A stretch of 64,000 bases of DNA from Jaapia argillacea MUCL 33604 (GCA_000697665.1 KL197744.1:105115-169114), one strand, 5' to 3'; counted from the stretch's first letter, positions 1 to 12,196 are shown. Numbers and translations are program-made. The notes: generated by a model not told the origin, from the letters alone.

Positions 1-605
1 CAGCTCAATACCGCATTAGGCGAAGGAGACGGTGAGACAGAAGGCGAATTGCAAGGATTGTTGGAGAGTATGATGGGACAGTTGATGAGCAAGGAAGTGC
101 TGTATGAGCCGTTGAAGGAACTGCAAGATAAGGTACGCCTATCTTGCTGTCTACCTCCGTCCTCCCTCGTTTTCTGGTGACCCACTGACATGTCTTGTGA
201 ACTCGACTCTGATGTACGTTCTAGTTCCCGTCATACCTAGTGGACAATGCATCGACGATAAGCTCCGAAGATAAGAAACGTTACGATTCGCAATTTATAT
301 ACGTTAAGAAGATCGTCGCTATATTTGAGGATCCGACGTATAAAGATGATGATACAGAGAAGGGTGCAGTGATTGTTAATCTGATGAACGAGGTACGTTC
401 CTTGGTCCTCCCCATGCATTCCATCCTTGGAAAATTTCGGGCCTTGATCTTGAAGTTTTGGTTCTGATGACTTTGTGTTTGTGCGTTTTATTAGATGCAA
501 TCATACGGCTCACCACCGGCAGAGATCATGGGTCCTCTCCCTCCTGGTTTCGATCTGGGACCAGACGGTTTACCGAAGGTACCGGATAACTGTGTCATTG
601 CGTAA
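1..605 (+). CDS. PEX19: Peroxin-19 (peroxisomal membrane protein import receptor), C-terminal part
   Basis: Three exons are visible: 1-132 (5' end outside the window), 225-392 and 495-605, with GTACG..TAG introns. The joined frame has no stop until TAA at 603-605. The protein carries the Pex19 C-terminal segments MMGQLMSKEVLYEPLKEL and SPPAEIMGPLPPGFDLGPDG and ends in Cys-Val-Ile-Ala, a CaaX box suitable for farnesylation, as expected for Pex19. In the family, Pex19 binds newly made peroxisomal membrane proteins in the cytosol and docks on Pex3. The C-terminal helical domain seen here is the cargo-binding part and the CaaX lipid supports it. About 101 C-terminal residues are inside the window. 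It reads toward the lipase gene with a 1-kb gap. Nothing looks damaged. Confidence 0.9.
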
Positions 606-1621
606 CTTATCCTGTTGTCTCGTGGACGGATCGTTCATGGGACGGGAGCATATTCGATCATCGGAGCACCAGGAGGGAATGTGATACGGTTACGAGGGAA
701 ATGGGAACAGTTGTATGTGCGTTGTTGTACTTTCGTGCCTTTTACGATAATCTGGATTGTTTATGAATTCACCCGAGGCCGAGGATAGATTTCTCTATCT
801 GTCCATCATGATCTTCGAGGACAAGGATGTACACTTGGGGTTAGGGTTACCTTTGCCGTCCAACCCGCCCACCACTTAGTTGCCGTTTCGAACACTGCCT
901 AGCGAACTTTCCCTCCCGCTGCTCCCGCTTCCATCAGTGTTAGAGAGGTCCAACATCTCGGTCTCGGAGGCGGACTGTCTATCAATAGCAGCATTATCTC
1001 GCCGCCTCACTGTGGCAGAGTGAATTTCGAATTACAAACAAGCATGCACGAGAAGCCCGATACCGCCATTGCTCTTACTCGCCCTCATGGTGTCAATTTT
1101 TGGACGAGATGTAACGAAACCCCCCAGACCCTCACATTGACCACCGAATTAACTTTGCCAGGTCTTCAAGATTGAAAATGGTTTGTACCCCTCCAAACCA
1201 ACCCGGGTTCACCCTCTCAATTCGGGTCACTTTCCGCCAAAAACCTACATTCGTTCTTGGCCTTTTGAGGGGCGACCTCGGAATCCGACCCGAATATTGT
1301 CATGGATCTCGCCATCTTGCCCGAAGATTTGTTGTGTCCCCATGACCGAAGAGATCATGCCCGTGCGTTTGTCGGGCACCTTGGGCGCGGCTATGTTTTG
1401 CGCAGCCCGTGCTGCCCAAGTTGAATCGGAAGCCGACATGAAAAAGCCTACCACCTAGTGCTTTCTGTCCCTTTTAACTCCCAGGACTGATCCCACAGTA
1501 CCAACCGAATATCTCATCCTTGAGTCGTGGACATCCACCGAAACCGCCTCTTCGTAGAGTCGTTTTCTATACGTCCCCTCACATCGGCTCGATCCTGGTA
1601 TCCACCAACCTTCTCGAGCCC
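606..1621. other. Intergenic region, no assignable gene; one protein-like open stretch
   Basis: This holds the PEX19 3' end and the lipase upstream region. Around 930-1155 (+) one frame stays open for about 70 codons with balanced composition (it reads ...LGLGGGLSINSSIISPP...) and ends in TGA. Open frames on both strands at 1183-1458 overlap each other. I recognise no family. It could be a decayed gene or chance. Confidence 0.3.
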
Positions 1622-3120
1622 ATGTTCATCTATTTCCTTCTCTCCTACTTCTTACTCCTCCAATCCCTCCTTCTTCCGCGCACACTGGCCCGACCTACCC
1701 TCGGAAAGATAAAACTACCGCATGCAAACCTCTCCCCACCTCAATCCCTGTCCCTCTCCGCCATCCAATCAAACCTCATCCGTCCAGCCGAGTACAGCCA
1801 GATTGCTTATTGTGAAAGTGCAAGTGTGTTGACATGGACTTGTGGAAAGCCGTGTGAAAACGTGAAGGGGATTGAAGTCTTGCAGGTTGGAGGAGGTAGG
1901 TTGACTACTCCGCGTCCTCAAGTCATCTGCCTTAACGTTGTTCTTTTCTCTTCAGATGATGGCAATGTGCCTTTATGTGGGTGAACTTGTGGCCAATGAG
2001 ACTTTGACTGACGGTTTTGCAGGGTTTATTGCCTACGATACAATATATCAGACGGTCGTCCTCGCTCACAGGGGGACGGACCCAGACAACATGTAAATCC
2101 CTTCTCTCTTGCTCTCCCTACCCCGTTCCACCTTTCGTCCAAATTGTTTTCAATTGCGTGCAAAGCACATCGTGACAAACTTTAATCCCTTGTTTTAGCC
2201 TTTCAATTGCCAACGATATCAAGTTTAGCCTTGAGCCCTTGAAGAGCACTTGGTTCCCCAATGCAGATGGTACGCTCCTCACCTTTCTTTCATTCCCGGC
2301 ACATTTCTCGTCTCATTGAACACCCGCAAACTATGACAGAACAGATCAGAGTGCATGACGGATTTCAACAGGCTTTCCTACAAAACGCTTCCACCATTCT
2401 ATATGGGGTGAATAAAGCCATAGAAGAGAAGCAGGCTCGCGAGGTCGTCATAACGGGGCATAGTCTAGGTAAATTCTACGCCGTTCATCTTTGATTCAAT
2501 TTGACCGAATTTGGTTGTGTTTCCGACATAGGTGCAGCGATTGCGATGTTTGACGCTCTCTTGCTTCGCCAACATCTCGACGGCAGTATAAAGATAAACG
2601 CCGTCGTATTTGGCTTACCTAGAGTTGGGAACAGTCATTGGGCCGATTTGGTTGATTCTACGGTAAATTATTCCCCCTCTTTTTCTCATCGCGCCTGTCT
2701 GAATAAATTGGCTGACCTATTGCCATCACCCAGTTAGGAACGAATTTTGTACACATCACAAACCGACACGACCCAGTACCAACGGTCCCTCCCTACTTCC
2801 TGGGCTATGTCCACCCTTCCCAGGAACTTCATATCACTGGATTAGATCAGGCGGGTGAGACGACGATGGTTTTGTGTCCTGGCAGGGAAAATAATGTGGG
2901 GTTTATAAACTGGCTCGACCGACTATCGAATTTCGCTGAGAGTTGATTATCAATAGCATTGCTCGGATGGGACGAGTTTGTTAGCTTCGAGTGTGAAGGA
3001 TCATCTTGGTGGGTTTCTTTGAGTGTATTATCGTGGGGTGGCTGTTGATTCATTGGGTTGTTCTGCTCAACAGGTCCTTACTTCCAGAATGTGACTTTTG
3101 GGAATAGCCATTGCAATTAA
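1622..3120 (+). CDS. Secreted class 3 lipase / feruloyl-esterase-like alpha/beta hydrolase
   Basis: Nine exons: 1622-1895, 1956-1976 (21-nt micro-exon), 2023-2092, 2199-2269, 2340-2468, 2532-2662, 2734-2895, 2957-3008, 3074-3120. Total 957 nt, 318 aa. The start is the ATG opening a strongly hydrophobic signal peptide (MFIYFLLSYFLLLQ...). The fold and triad match fungal Lipase_3 enzymes: HRGTDP before the core, nucleophile elbow GHSLG (Ser187), Asp245 in RHDPVP and His259 in YVHPSQE. The CSDG and DHLGPYFQN segments are typical of the family's C-terminus. It probably hydrolyses triglycerides or related esters outside the cell. The micro-exon encodes part of DDGNVPLW. Both copies keep this intron layout, so the model is well supported. 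A decayed paralogue lies at 19.3-20.6 kb. Substrate specificity cannot be told. Confidence 0.88.
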
Positions 3121-3589
3121 GCAGACGCCAGGCTGTTGGTGCCAAGCACACTCCCTTTGTTGTTACTATTTTACGGTTCGAGACCGTGGACTTTTACGAA
3201 AGGAGTGCCTGCTACCAACTTTCGTATCTGAGAGGCAGCTCCGAGCCCAACTAGATGTCACATACTGTCACATGAGCGGCTGCAATGAAAATGGAAATTC
3301 CGGTCCACCTTGCCAAAGTTCACAACGTTCAGCCTTTGCAACCTATACGGGAACCTCAGGTTATCGCTGAACTTCTTGGCAGGCTGCACCTATTAGAGCC
3401 TGGCATTCTGGATCTCTAGTCCTCCTACCCACACCCATGCATACGACCAATCATGCCGTTAGTCTCTAAGGTCGGCCCTATTACAGCAAGTTTAATTCGG
3501 ACTCATGGCGTTTCTAAAGTTGAAGCTGAAGTCTCACGACACCCGCCTGCTTCATTCCATTCGACTGCTCACCACACCCGGCTTCAATC
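3121..3589. other. Lipase-peroxiredoxin intergenic region
   Basis: This 469-bp gap holds the end of the lipase transcript and the peroxiredoxin promoter. A short ORF (3506-3640, 43 codons) overlaps the presumed peroxiredoxin start in another frame and could act as an upstream ORF. No clear TATA box was seen. Confidence 0.35.
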
Positions 3590-4575
3590 ATGGCAACCCG
3601 GTTAGCTGGACTCAGCTTGAGGACTTTCAGGCATGAAAGCTCCTTGATTGGTCGTTCACAGTGAGTTTTTACTAAGGATGGCGATGGTGTGATTCGAATC
3701 ACGTGTCGATCTTCGCAGATATAAGTTGCAAGGCTGGACGCATTTGAAGAGCGTGAAGACTTTCTCCGATATGGCATCCCCCTCTATCAAGGTCGGCGAT
3801 ACCATTCCCACTGGCACTTTCTCATACGTCGCATGGAGTCCTGAGCTTGAGAACAATGTATGTGTTATTGCGATACCAATGGTGTCCTGCTAACCCTTAA
3901 CGATGCTAGCTTGCGTGTGGAGTTCGTGAGTAGCTTGGAATTTGTTATTCCATTCCATCTGACGGGAAACCGATAAGCTTCGAAGTTGTCTACCGATGAA
4001 TGGAAAGGGAAGAAAGTAGTCCTCTTCTCGGTCCCTGGTGCATTCACCGTCAGTCGCGATTTCCATTCGATCTATCGAATAGCAAGGATGTTGAGATTCG
4101 ATTCATATCTCCCAGCCTACATGCCATATCAACCACTTGCCACCTTACATCCACAAATACGATGAGTTCAAGGCCAAGGGTGTCGACGTTATCGCCGTTG
4201 TTGCTGCCAATGATCCCTTCGTTATGAGTGGATGGGGCAGGGTCGAAGGTGTCAAAGACAAGGTGACTAATGGTTGCTATCTCGATCGCTGTCCAGAAGC
4301 TGATAATGCTGTTTCAAAAGATCTTGACTCTCTCGGACACCTACGCCGAGTGGTCCGCGTCTCTGGGGCTCACCATTGATCTCAACGCACGCGGTCTGGG
4401 TATCCGAACCAATCGCTACGCCATGATCATTGATGATCTCGTAGTGAAATACGTCGAAGTATGTCCTATTCTTCCTACTGAAGGACGAATCTGATGAAGG
4501 TTTCGTTTCCGTTAGGTGGAGCCAGCTCCAGGTGTCACCGTCTCGGGTGCTGACGCCGTCCTCGCGAAGCTCTAA
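3590..4575 (+). CDS. Peroxiredoxin-5/AHP1-type thiol peroxidase with mitochondrial presequence
   Basis: Seven exons: 3590-3660, 3719-3857, 3910-3925 (16-nt micro-exon), 3978-4048, 4116-4262, 4321-4458, 4516-4575. Total 642 nt, 213 aa. It reduces hydrogen peroxide and organic peroxides using a peroxidatic Cys, seen here in PGAFTPTCH (exon 4/5 junction). The rest of the Prx5 fold follows: VDVIAVVAANDPFVM, YAEWSASLGL and the C-terminal VSGADAVLAKL. Exon 1 encodes an Arg- and Ser-rich, acid-poor amphipathic start (MATRLAGLSLRTFRHESS), typical of a mitochondrial presequence. An in-frame internal ATG at 3771 (MASPSIKVGD) matches the start of cytosolic members, so one gene might give two compartments; that is inference. 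Intron 1 contains a perfect 14-bp palindrome at 3689-3702. Confidence 0.88.
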
Positions 4576-4734
4576 ATCGTTACTATCATTATTCGGTAGA
4601 CCACAGAAAGATGTGCTATAAGGTTACAATGTAAGAAAAGAGTCTGATGGTTTTGATAAATGTAGACAACTTGGCCCTCCTTGAGACAAATACTGAGCGG
4701 CAATAAATATGACATTCGAATACAAATCACTTTA

Positions 4735-7349
4735 TCACGCCCAAGGATTGTCTTCGCTGGGCAGGTCAAGACGTGCATGAATTGGAGGAGTGTTCACCAT
4801 TGCCACCGGATCCCTGAGATCATCACCTATAACCTGATCCTCCACATCGCTATCCTCCACCTTGAAAAGATCTTCACCACCGGAAGGCGTATCTTGACCG
4901 CGTCGTGATCTATCCACCTCAACCTCTCCTTCCTCCTCATAACCGTCTGCGTCATGTGCGACATACCCTCTGCGATAGACCTTCTTCAGCCCACCTCTAG
5001 TTGCAGGTTCGCCTTTCTTCCTCTCCTGTGTCATCACGTCTTGTCCGGCCCGATGATCTTCAACGACGAGATCCACCGCGTCGGGTGGTAGCACTGGTCG
5101 TTTCGTGTCGTCTCTAGGTGTAGGCATTGGTGACCTCCTCGAACCACTGGATGTAGACGAACTCGATTCCACTTGTCTCATCGCAGGCGGTCGTGATCGC
5201 GGCGACGCCGATGGCGGAGTTCCCTTTCCCTTCTTCGCTTTCGTCCACTTGAGCTTCACATCCCCTCCATCAACCTCCCGCACCTGGTCCTGTTCATGAT
5301 CGATCACCCGCGATTGGTCATCATGAGGCATACTCGCCCAAAAACCATGACCATCGCTCCTCTCCCCACCTCTCCCAACCGCAACTGACGCTCCCATAGA
5401 CCCATACCCTCCTCCCTGCTTCCCAACAACTAATCCACCACCCCGTATTGGCGAGAAATATGCCCCCCTCTCGTCCCTCAAAATCCTCTCCTCCTCATCC
5501 CACATCGTCGTCCTCGCGGTCTCCGAGCTAACGTCGATGCACGGATAGTTATAGTCCCCAAACAAATACCTCTTACTCATCGCAAACAACTCCTCATCCG
5601 CCTCATCCAAATCACCAAAAGGTAAATCAAACCCTTCCTCAACAAACTTTGCCCCAACAACAGGTCCCCATTCTTCCCTATCCGAGCCTCCAGGCGATCT
5701 CATATCCGGGGCGAAATGAACCACGTCATCGATTTCGTCCTCCAGCAAGGGCGCATACACTTCCTCAGCTTGGTCCCTCCCAGCAACTTTCTTCACAACC
5801 TGATTCACGCCTCTCTCAAACCTAGAAGGTTCAGCGTCCTCCATAGGTTTAGGCAGCCAGTACTTCTTCTTCCCACCATCCGCATACCTCAACCCAGCCC
5901 GTATCCTCCTCTCTCTCCCAACACCCTGATGCATATAGCCCTCACTAGGTTCAAACTCCCTATAATCCATCCCCTCTCCTCTCAAGGTCGCTTTGGTATC
6001 CTCGACGACATCTTTGAGCCCAAATGCATCGCGGAAAGCGTAATACATGGGCATGCGGCCGACGTACGATGTATGCGGATCGATATAGTCGCGATGGGAG
6101 AAGGCATACATGTGAGCGATGGCGAAGAGGGGCATCTCGAAGCAGATGAGGGTGTCTGTAAGACCGAGGGAGATGTGTTCGGAATCGGTGTAGGGTCCGA
6201 GTTTCTTGATGGCGCCTGCAGCGACGAGAATGGAGATGCCGATTGCTTGCCAGAAGGAAAAGAAGAGGATGCCTTTGACGCAAAGAAACTTGGGCATGGG
6301 TCTGGAAGCGTACAGGTCGCCGGTGAGGACGCATATAGGCAGAAAGGGACAATATGCGCACCTGAACGGCTTGAGATCCTGACTGACACAAAGCCAGAAC
6401 ATGGCGAGACAATACAACGCCAGACAGATGCTGGTATTGTACACAACACTGACATACAGGTACCCTGAGTCGGCGCGTAGATCGCCCTCGTTGAATTTGC
6501 CCACGGCTTTCAGTATAAGGGTGACGATAGCCAACATAGGTTTGACTTGCACATATTCTGCAACCACATGAAGGTGTCAATGACGTGAGTCGACAAGAGG
6601 GGAATCCGCGAAAAGATGCAGAGAATGCGAGGTAAAAGGAGACGTACGAAGGATGCCACGTTTAAGGAATAAGAATGTATATGGATCACTGATGTCGAAT
6701 TCGCGTTTGATGATATTGGTTGGGAAGGGAGGTTCTTTGGGTGGACGACCGTGTACGAGGATGAGGAGGGAGCGTTCGCCTCCGAGATATCCAACAAGGA
6801 GTTGGAAGAAGCAGTAGATAACAAAGGCCTGCCATGGAAAGTCGGCTCAGTGATGTGTGCTGTAAAAGCGAAGGAAAAGAATGTGGACAGAATGGAATAA
6901 CCGTTCTCTCCACGAAGCGGTTCAAGGGGGAGTGGGCAAACACTGCTCCCCTTACAGACTTTCCTCAAACTCATGCGCAAACGAAGGTGGGACTCACCTC
7001 ATAAATATCACGAATGGCATCAATGACAAAGGCTGCCTCCAACGAGAACAACGAGATGAGGGAGGCAATAGCATATATTGGCACCATCAGCATAATCCGT
7101 ATCACCATTCTGAAAACATAAAGCAATCATAAACGACCTGACCAGTGAGCATCCAAGATTACACCAGAGGGGAGAAACAGCGCACCGTTGCAAGATGGCC
7201 TTCCTATAGTTCTTGAGATGCAGAAAGATCGAGGTAGCAGAGACGATTGTTGCGAATACAGTTGCAAGACCGGTCGCGAGCAGGAGGATCGGGTTCAGGG
7301 AGGAACCTGAACCTGAACCGCCAGGGAAGAGGAGAGTTCCAAGAGCCAT
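4735..7349 (-). CDS. TMEM184 / DUF300 (organic solute transporter alpha-like) multi-pass membrane protein
   Basis: Five exons on the minus strand: 7349-7186, 7109-6998, 6828-6648, 6557-6362, 6301-4735. Total 2,220 nt, 739 aa. The N-terminal third holds about seven hydrophobic segments. It carries family hallmarks: HLKNYRKAILQR, a long VPIYAIASLISLFSLEAAF segment, AFVIYCFFQLLVGYLGGERS and later FWQAIGISILVAAGAI. Fungal members are thought to sit in the vacuolar or endosomal membrane, with a poorly known transport or signalling role. The C-terminal ~430 residues are hydrophilic, rich in charged residues, Ser and Pro, and probably cytosolic and disordered. Reading through intron 4 (6302-6361, 60 bp) keeps the frame open, so intron retention would insert 20 residues. 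It is convergent with the peroxiredoxin gene, 159 bp apart. Confidence 0.87.
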
Positions 7350-8767
7350 TATTCTTACAGCAGTATCCAGAGGATGTGGAGCTCAAGTTCGTCCCAAAGT
7401 CTTGGTGATGATGGGGTATATGCGGTTGAGGTGATACATGAAAAGCAGGGCGACCAGCTGCGGCGCGAGGAGCAGAGAATAACTGCCAGGGACCGCAGTG
7501 TTGAAGACTCCGAAGGTGTTCTGAGATGACGAAGGGCTCAGGTGTTACGTAAGGCACATACGGACACATGGCGGCTCCGCTCCCGCTTTTTGGTTTGACA
7601 ACGAACGACCATCACAATTCACGACGCCAGGGAACATCTGCACTGGTTGCCCAGTACTTTGACCATCTCTACCCAGGGAATTGGATAACCAAATCTTCGA
7701 GCTTGAATCCTGTGGCGTTCCCATCCTTGGGGACTACTCACTAGTACGCTGAGGCCGATGGGCTTGTAGCTCGGCAGAGCCAATCGTGGCGACTGTGCCA
7801 TCCTCAAGGGCGATACTGGATTATCCTTCTCTCCGGCCGTACGTCCTGACAATCTTCCCTGGCAACTTCCTGGTTGGGGCTCCAGTTGGCCCGCTCGAAC
7901 GAGTAGGGAGAGATCTGCAGTCCATTCTCCACCGCGAGTGGTATTTTTGCTATCGCCAGATACCCGACGATAACCGCCGTCGGAAACTTCATTTCCCTGG
8001 ATTGATGCACGCTGGACGACCATTCTGGTTAGGAGGGAATTTGGATGCATTTGGCATTGCTGATTCAACGAGAGTTGGAGGACTCGATCGATATATTTGG
8101 TATTGCATTCCCCCAGGATTGCAGGGTTTTACGAGGGTCTCTGAACCTACGAGACGGGGGATCCTCGTTACTGGCTTGGACAATACCGCATGCCTTGACG
8201 CTCAATTGGAGTGGTCTATCGTTGACTGGTCTCCTGAGGGCAATATCGACAATTGTTCCACGAGTCCAAGTTGCTGGGGGTTGAAGTTCAGATCGACGCC
8301 GCTATCACGATCCCAGACTCGCTAATTCTATTTAATGGTAAGAACTTCGGAGGACGATGCGCACATCCAGGACCTGCACCAACATGTCGTTTCATCCAGA
8401 CATTGGAAGCGTTCAACCGGGTTGTCAATGGGATGAGAGAGAGGTCACAACCAGGAGTTTTAACCTCCGTTGGCGTTCCAAGTATCTTGGGGGTGGGATG
8501 GTGCTCCAGGTTCTATTCCTACCCACCAGAGCGATCTGAGCAAAATTACCTCTGTGTATCGTTCTTTACCAGGCGTTTATGTTGTAGACCTTGTGTAGAT
8601 AAAAGGATCATGTAAATGGCACGTTATTCACGTGATGTAGAAAGCCTTGGTCGTCGTTGCAAACAGTCCAGAACGCCGTCGGGAAAGTTCGGGATTTCCT
8701 CGAACAGCACCCGAACACAGGATTCAAAAACCATCCAGCTCTTTATCACCATCACCCCCCTTCACAA
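7350..8767. other. Intergenic region with long overlapping open frames, unassigned
   Basis: A plus-strand frame (7786-8325, 179 codons) and a minus-strand frame (7619-8068, 149 codons) overlap, and another plus-strand frame runs 8253-8615. None shows a recognisable domain, and splice sites do not join them into a convincing protein. Either a fast-evolving or decayed gene lies here, or the frames are open by chance because stop codons are scarce in GC-rich sequence. Confidence 0.3.
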
Positions 8768-10548
8768 ATGGCTCGCATGGTGAGATACCTCCCTCTCTGC
8801 ACCGCACCGGCAAACTGAGCATTTCTCGAGGTTAGCCTACCGTGGACCTCCCCCCAATCGACGACGACGAAGACGTCGGACCATTCACCAATAGCGAAGA
8901 ACATGTTGAACTTCCTCCAATCTCCCAACTCCCCGACAAAATCCTTTCCCCTACCGATAACGAACAAGCCATCAAACTTCCCCCAATCTTCCAACTCCCC
9001 GACGAAATCCTAATGCTAATCTTCGAAATCAACGCCCACGAATCCCGAGGCCAAATGTCCCATCGCATCTCCGCCGTCTGCAAACACTGGCGAACGGTCG
9101 CCCTAACCTGCGCAAGTCTCTGGGTTTACCTCGATTACCGCCGTCGAGACTCCATCCCCACCCTCCTCGCTCGATCCCAACAAATCAATGGATTAGACGT
9201 TTACATCGGGTCACATTTCATTCAACCCGAAGAATGTTATAACGTCCTCAGTCAACTCACTCGCATCCAAGCTCTCGTCGTTCAACTCAATGTCACATCC
9301 ATCGATCCAGTGCTCAACGCCGTACCGCTAGTCTCAGCACCATTGCTTCAGCGCTTGACGGTGGAAGCGTTACCTGGGAGTGGACCGATCCCTACATTGT
9401 CGGGTTTAGCTCATCTAGAGGCTCCAAAACTGCGATACCTCGAACTCAAACAATGTCGAATCAATTGGGATTGGCGTTTCATTCGATCCACCTCTTTCAC
9501 CCATTTCCACATCCGTTGTAAAGAATATAACCCCCCACCATCTCTAAACCGCCTCCTCGACATCCTCCAAAACTCCCGCCAACTCGAATTACTCGTCCTA
9601 ACCAACGCCATACCCCTCTCTCAAACCGTCGGGCGTATCGTTTCGTTACCAAATTTACAACATTTGACTATAGCGGGCAGAGTCATGGATTGTTATAGTT
9701 TCTTGAGACAACTCAACATCCCTCCTAACGCCACGCTACAATTACGATGCGAAACTATCGTCACCATCGCCATATTCCAGAATCAAATCTTACCCCTCAT
9801 TCACGCCCAATGCCAACAATACTACCTCCGCAGTCTCACATTGACGTGGAGCGGCTGGCAAAGTTGCAAATTCACCATCGCGGGGTATACGAAGCCCTCA
9901 CCAGCACCCTCCGACCATCCTCGATTCAAAGTGGCGTTGACGGTGAATGATGAGACGGCGGATGATAAGAGGAAGACGGATATTATTGGAGCTATATGTT
10001 CTCGTATCCGTTTCGTTTTGGAAAGATTGGAAGTGGACTGTGCATGGCAGGAATCGCCGGGGTTCTGGGTTTGTATGAGACCTTGGTTAGGTGAGGTTAG
10101 GGAGTTGACTATGCGAGTCATGCCTACTGGTTTGGCAAAAGCTTTATCTGAAGACGCTGCCCTCGTTCTCGAAACCGAGTCCCCAACCCCGAATCCGGAC
10201 ACGAACGCCTCTCATTTCCTTTTACCGAAACTCGAAACGATACATATACTCGGAGTAGACTTCCCACCTGACCTCGACGCTTTCTTGTTCGATTTACGAT
10301 TCGCTCAAGAGGTTAGGGAGAGGAGAGGGTCGGTGTTGAATGAGGTTAAGATTAAACAATGTAAGTTCGTGCCGGCGGATTTCAAACGTAAGGTATGGGA
10401 GTTTGTGGAGATTGTGCAGTGGGATGGGGAGGGTGCTATTGCGGTTGCCGAAGAAGAGGAGGAGGAGGAGGATGCGTATTCTCAGATGAGGGGGTCGATG
10501 AACGAGATCATGTTGTTTGACTCGTTCGCTCAACATGCGCGACGTTGA
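8768..10548 (+). CDS. F-box protein with LRR-like C-terminal region (SCF ubiquitin-ligase adaptor)
   Basis: Two exons: 8768-8779 (Met-Ala-Arg-Met) and 8836-10548, 574 aa. The tiny first exon is chosen because the long frame has no ATG near its start, while GTGAG..TTAG at 8780-8835 joins it in phase. The F-box is at about residues 55-100 (LPDEILMLIFEI ... RISAVCKHWRTVALTCASLW). F-box proteins bind Skp1 and select substrates for ubiquitination. The rest is a series of Leu-rich segments (LQRLTVEALP, LRYLELKQCRI, LEVDCAWQ) typical of agaricomycete F-box proteins. The F-box start is partly duplicated: PPISQLPDKILSP is followed by PPIFQLPDEILML. A run of seven Glu lies near the C-terminus. Substrate unknown; such genes are numerous and fast-evolving in these fungi. 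Confidence 0.82.
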
Positions 10549-12196
10549 GTTTTGTCCTACGACTGAAAATATACTTATTTTTGCTTGTGATTTTTCTTTT
10601 TTGAAGGGAAGGACGAAAGCGCCGACGTTCCTACTGGTTATATGTGCGAAGAACGAATGATCATGACCAGACAGCACCTGTGATAAGTAGGCTCTTCCGA
10701 TGCGAGAGCGGTAAGTGAGGTCGCCTTTGTGTGACGCTGCGAGGACGCTCAGGGTGAGAGGAAAGTTTGGTTAGTACACATTGGTGGAAAAAACGACGCA
10801 TACACACCGACATCTGTTGAGCTGCAGTTGGGAGTATTTTCAGGGACCTAATCGGCGTTGAAGTAGTCTGAGCAGTGCCGGCACATACTATAGCATGAGT
10901 CCTTGGCAAGGAATAGAGGGCCCCTCATCGAACGAGCCGCGGAGGAACGTGTTGGCGGTTTGTCCGGGGATCGACAAGGCACTCGTGGCCCTGGGGTGTC
11001 CACACGAGCAGCAGATTAGCACTGGAGCGCTTGAGCTTCCGAAGGGGGTGGGGTACGTCGAGGGAAATCAGGCGGGCAGACATGCAGGGGTGGACGCTGG
11101 CAGCGATACGGTGAGCACGGCGCTGAGGAATGCCAAGCGCTGTTCACTGAACATGGACCTCGTGCTCAGGTACGAGTTCCAGAAGTACTTGGCAGCGATA
11201 CGACCAGGAATAGCTTTTGAAGTCGGCGCTGGGGGCAGTTGTAAGATCCGAGCGGGGTGTTACGGTAGTCCTTTTGGCATCTTGGTTTGGTGGAACAAAA
11301 CGACGCATATATGTCGAGATCTGTTGAGCTGAGGTTTGGAGTGTATCAAGGGCCTTGAAGGTGCACACCATAAGTCCTTCTGGGAAGGAACAGAGGGATA
11401 TCCTCAACAAACGAACCGCTGGATGGTGAAGCAACTTGTTGACGATTTGTCCGGGGACCAACAAGGCACTCGTGGTCCTGCAGCGTCAAAACGAGTAGCC
11501 GATGGGTACCCGCTTTGTGGTTCAGAAGGGGGTGGAGTTACTTCGAGGGAAATCAGGTGGTGGGGCATGCAAGGAGGGCGCCAGGTAGATGGTCAGCGAT
11601 ACGATGAGCACGGCGCTGAGGGATGCCAAGCGTTGCTCACTGAACATGGACCTCATGGTCAGGTACAGGTCCCAGCAGTGTTTGGCAGCGATGCGACCAG
11701 GAATAGCTTTCGAAGTCGGCAGGGTGCGAAGCTGTCAAGCGTTCTCGACGTTCTGCATAATGTGAGATGATGCCAACACATGCTGCAAAAATATTTCGTA
11801 CTCACAGACGCCTCTCGTCAACCACTAAACTTCCTCGACGATCCCTAGTCATCGATTCATCCTCGCCAATTCCATCCGACAAAACGCCAAAGCTGACCGC
11901 ATTGATCGGCCGGCGAATATTGCCTCCGCCAAATCCGTTTAGAGTTAACATCGATCATGTGCCAACTTGTCATTTGTATTGACTCGGCAAACGGTATGGT
12001 TGTTGTACCTTTCGATTATTCTGCTCGCCAAGTTTAGTTTGACAGGAACCTGGTCGTTCCTTGTCCCTCCTTCGTTCATTCTGGATCACCCTCCTTGACT
12101 ACACACCCCAGTACGCTGAACGCCTTGCACTGATCACCACCCAGCCCAGTGCACACGTCGTCGCGTACTGATTCATCCCTATACCAACATTCTCTA
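10549..12196. other. Intergenic region dominated by a tandem duplication
   Basis: This 1.65-kb stretch lies between the F-box and protease genes. Apart from the duplicated unit annotated separately, no gene was recognised. The last ~400 bp is the probable protease promoter. Confidence 0.4.
10780..11740 (-). repeat. Two diverged tandem copies of a ~490-bp unit
   Basis: Matching landmarks recur at a spacing of roughly 470-505 bp. Examples are tttgtccgggga at about 10958 and 11442, the gcagcgatacg...gagcacggcgctgag block at about 11100 and 11595, and cgaccaggaatagctt at about 11203 and 11695. On the minus strand both copies begin an open frame MFSEQRLA followed by a hydrophobic stretch, like a signal peptide, and later share AQQ(M/I)S..MRRF. 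Internal stops and frame breaks follow in both, so these look like remnants of a small secreted-protein gene. No family was recognised. Confidence 0.55.

Noticed and set aside
3685-3706. tRNA T-arm-like sequence (gtgattcgaatcac)
   Set aside because: No acceptor stem, D-arm or anticodon arm can be placed around it; it lies in intron 1 of the peroxiredoxin gene and is simply a palindrome.
5716-6468. 250-codon plus-strand frame opposite the TMEM184-type gene
   Set aside because: The minus strand gives a coherent five-exon membrane protein with family motifs; the plus frame shows none.
8842-8844. GTG as the start codon of the F-box gene
   Set aside because: A phase-compatible short exon with ATG at 8768 and good GTGAG..TTAG splice sites gives a normal start.
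10780-11740. Hydrophobin genes in the tandem duplication (signal-peptide-like start, CC in one frame)
   Set aside because: The eight-cysteine pattern is not present in any frame.
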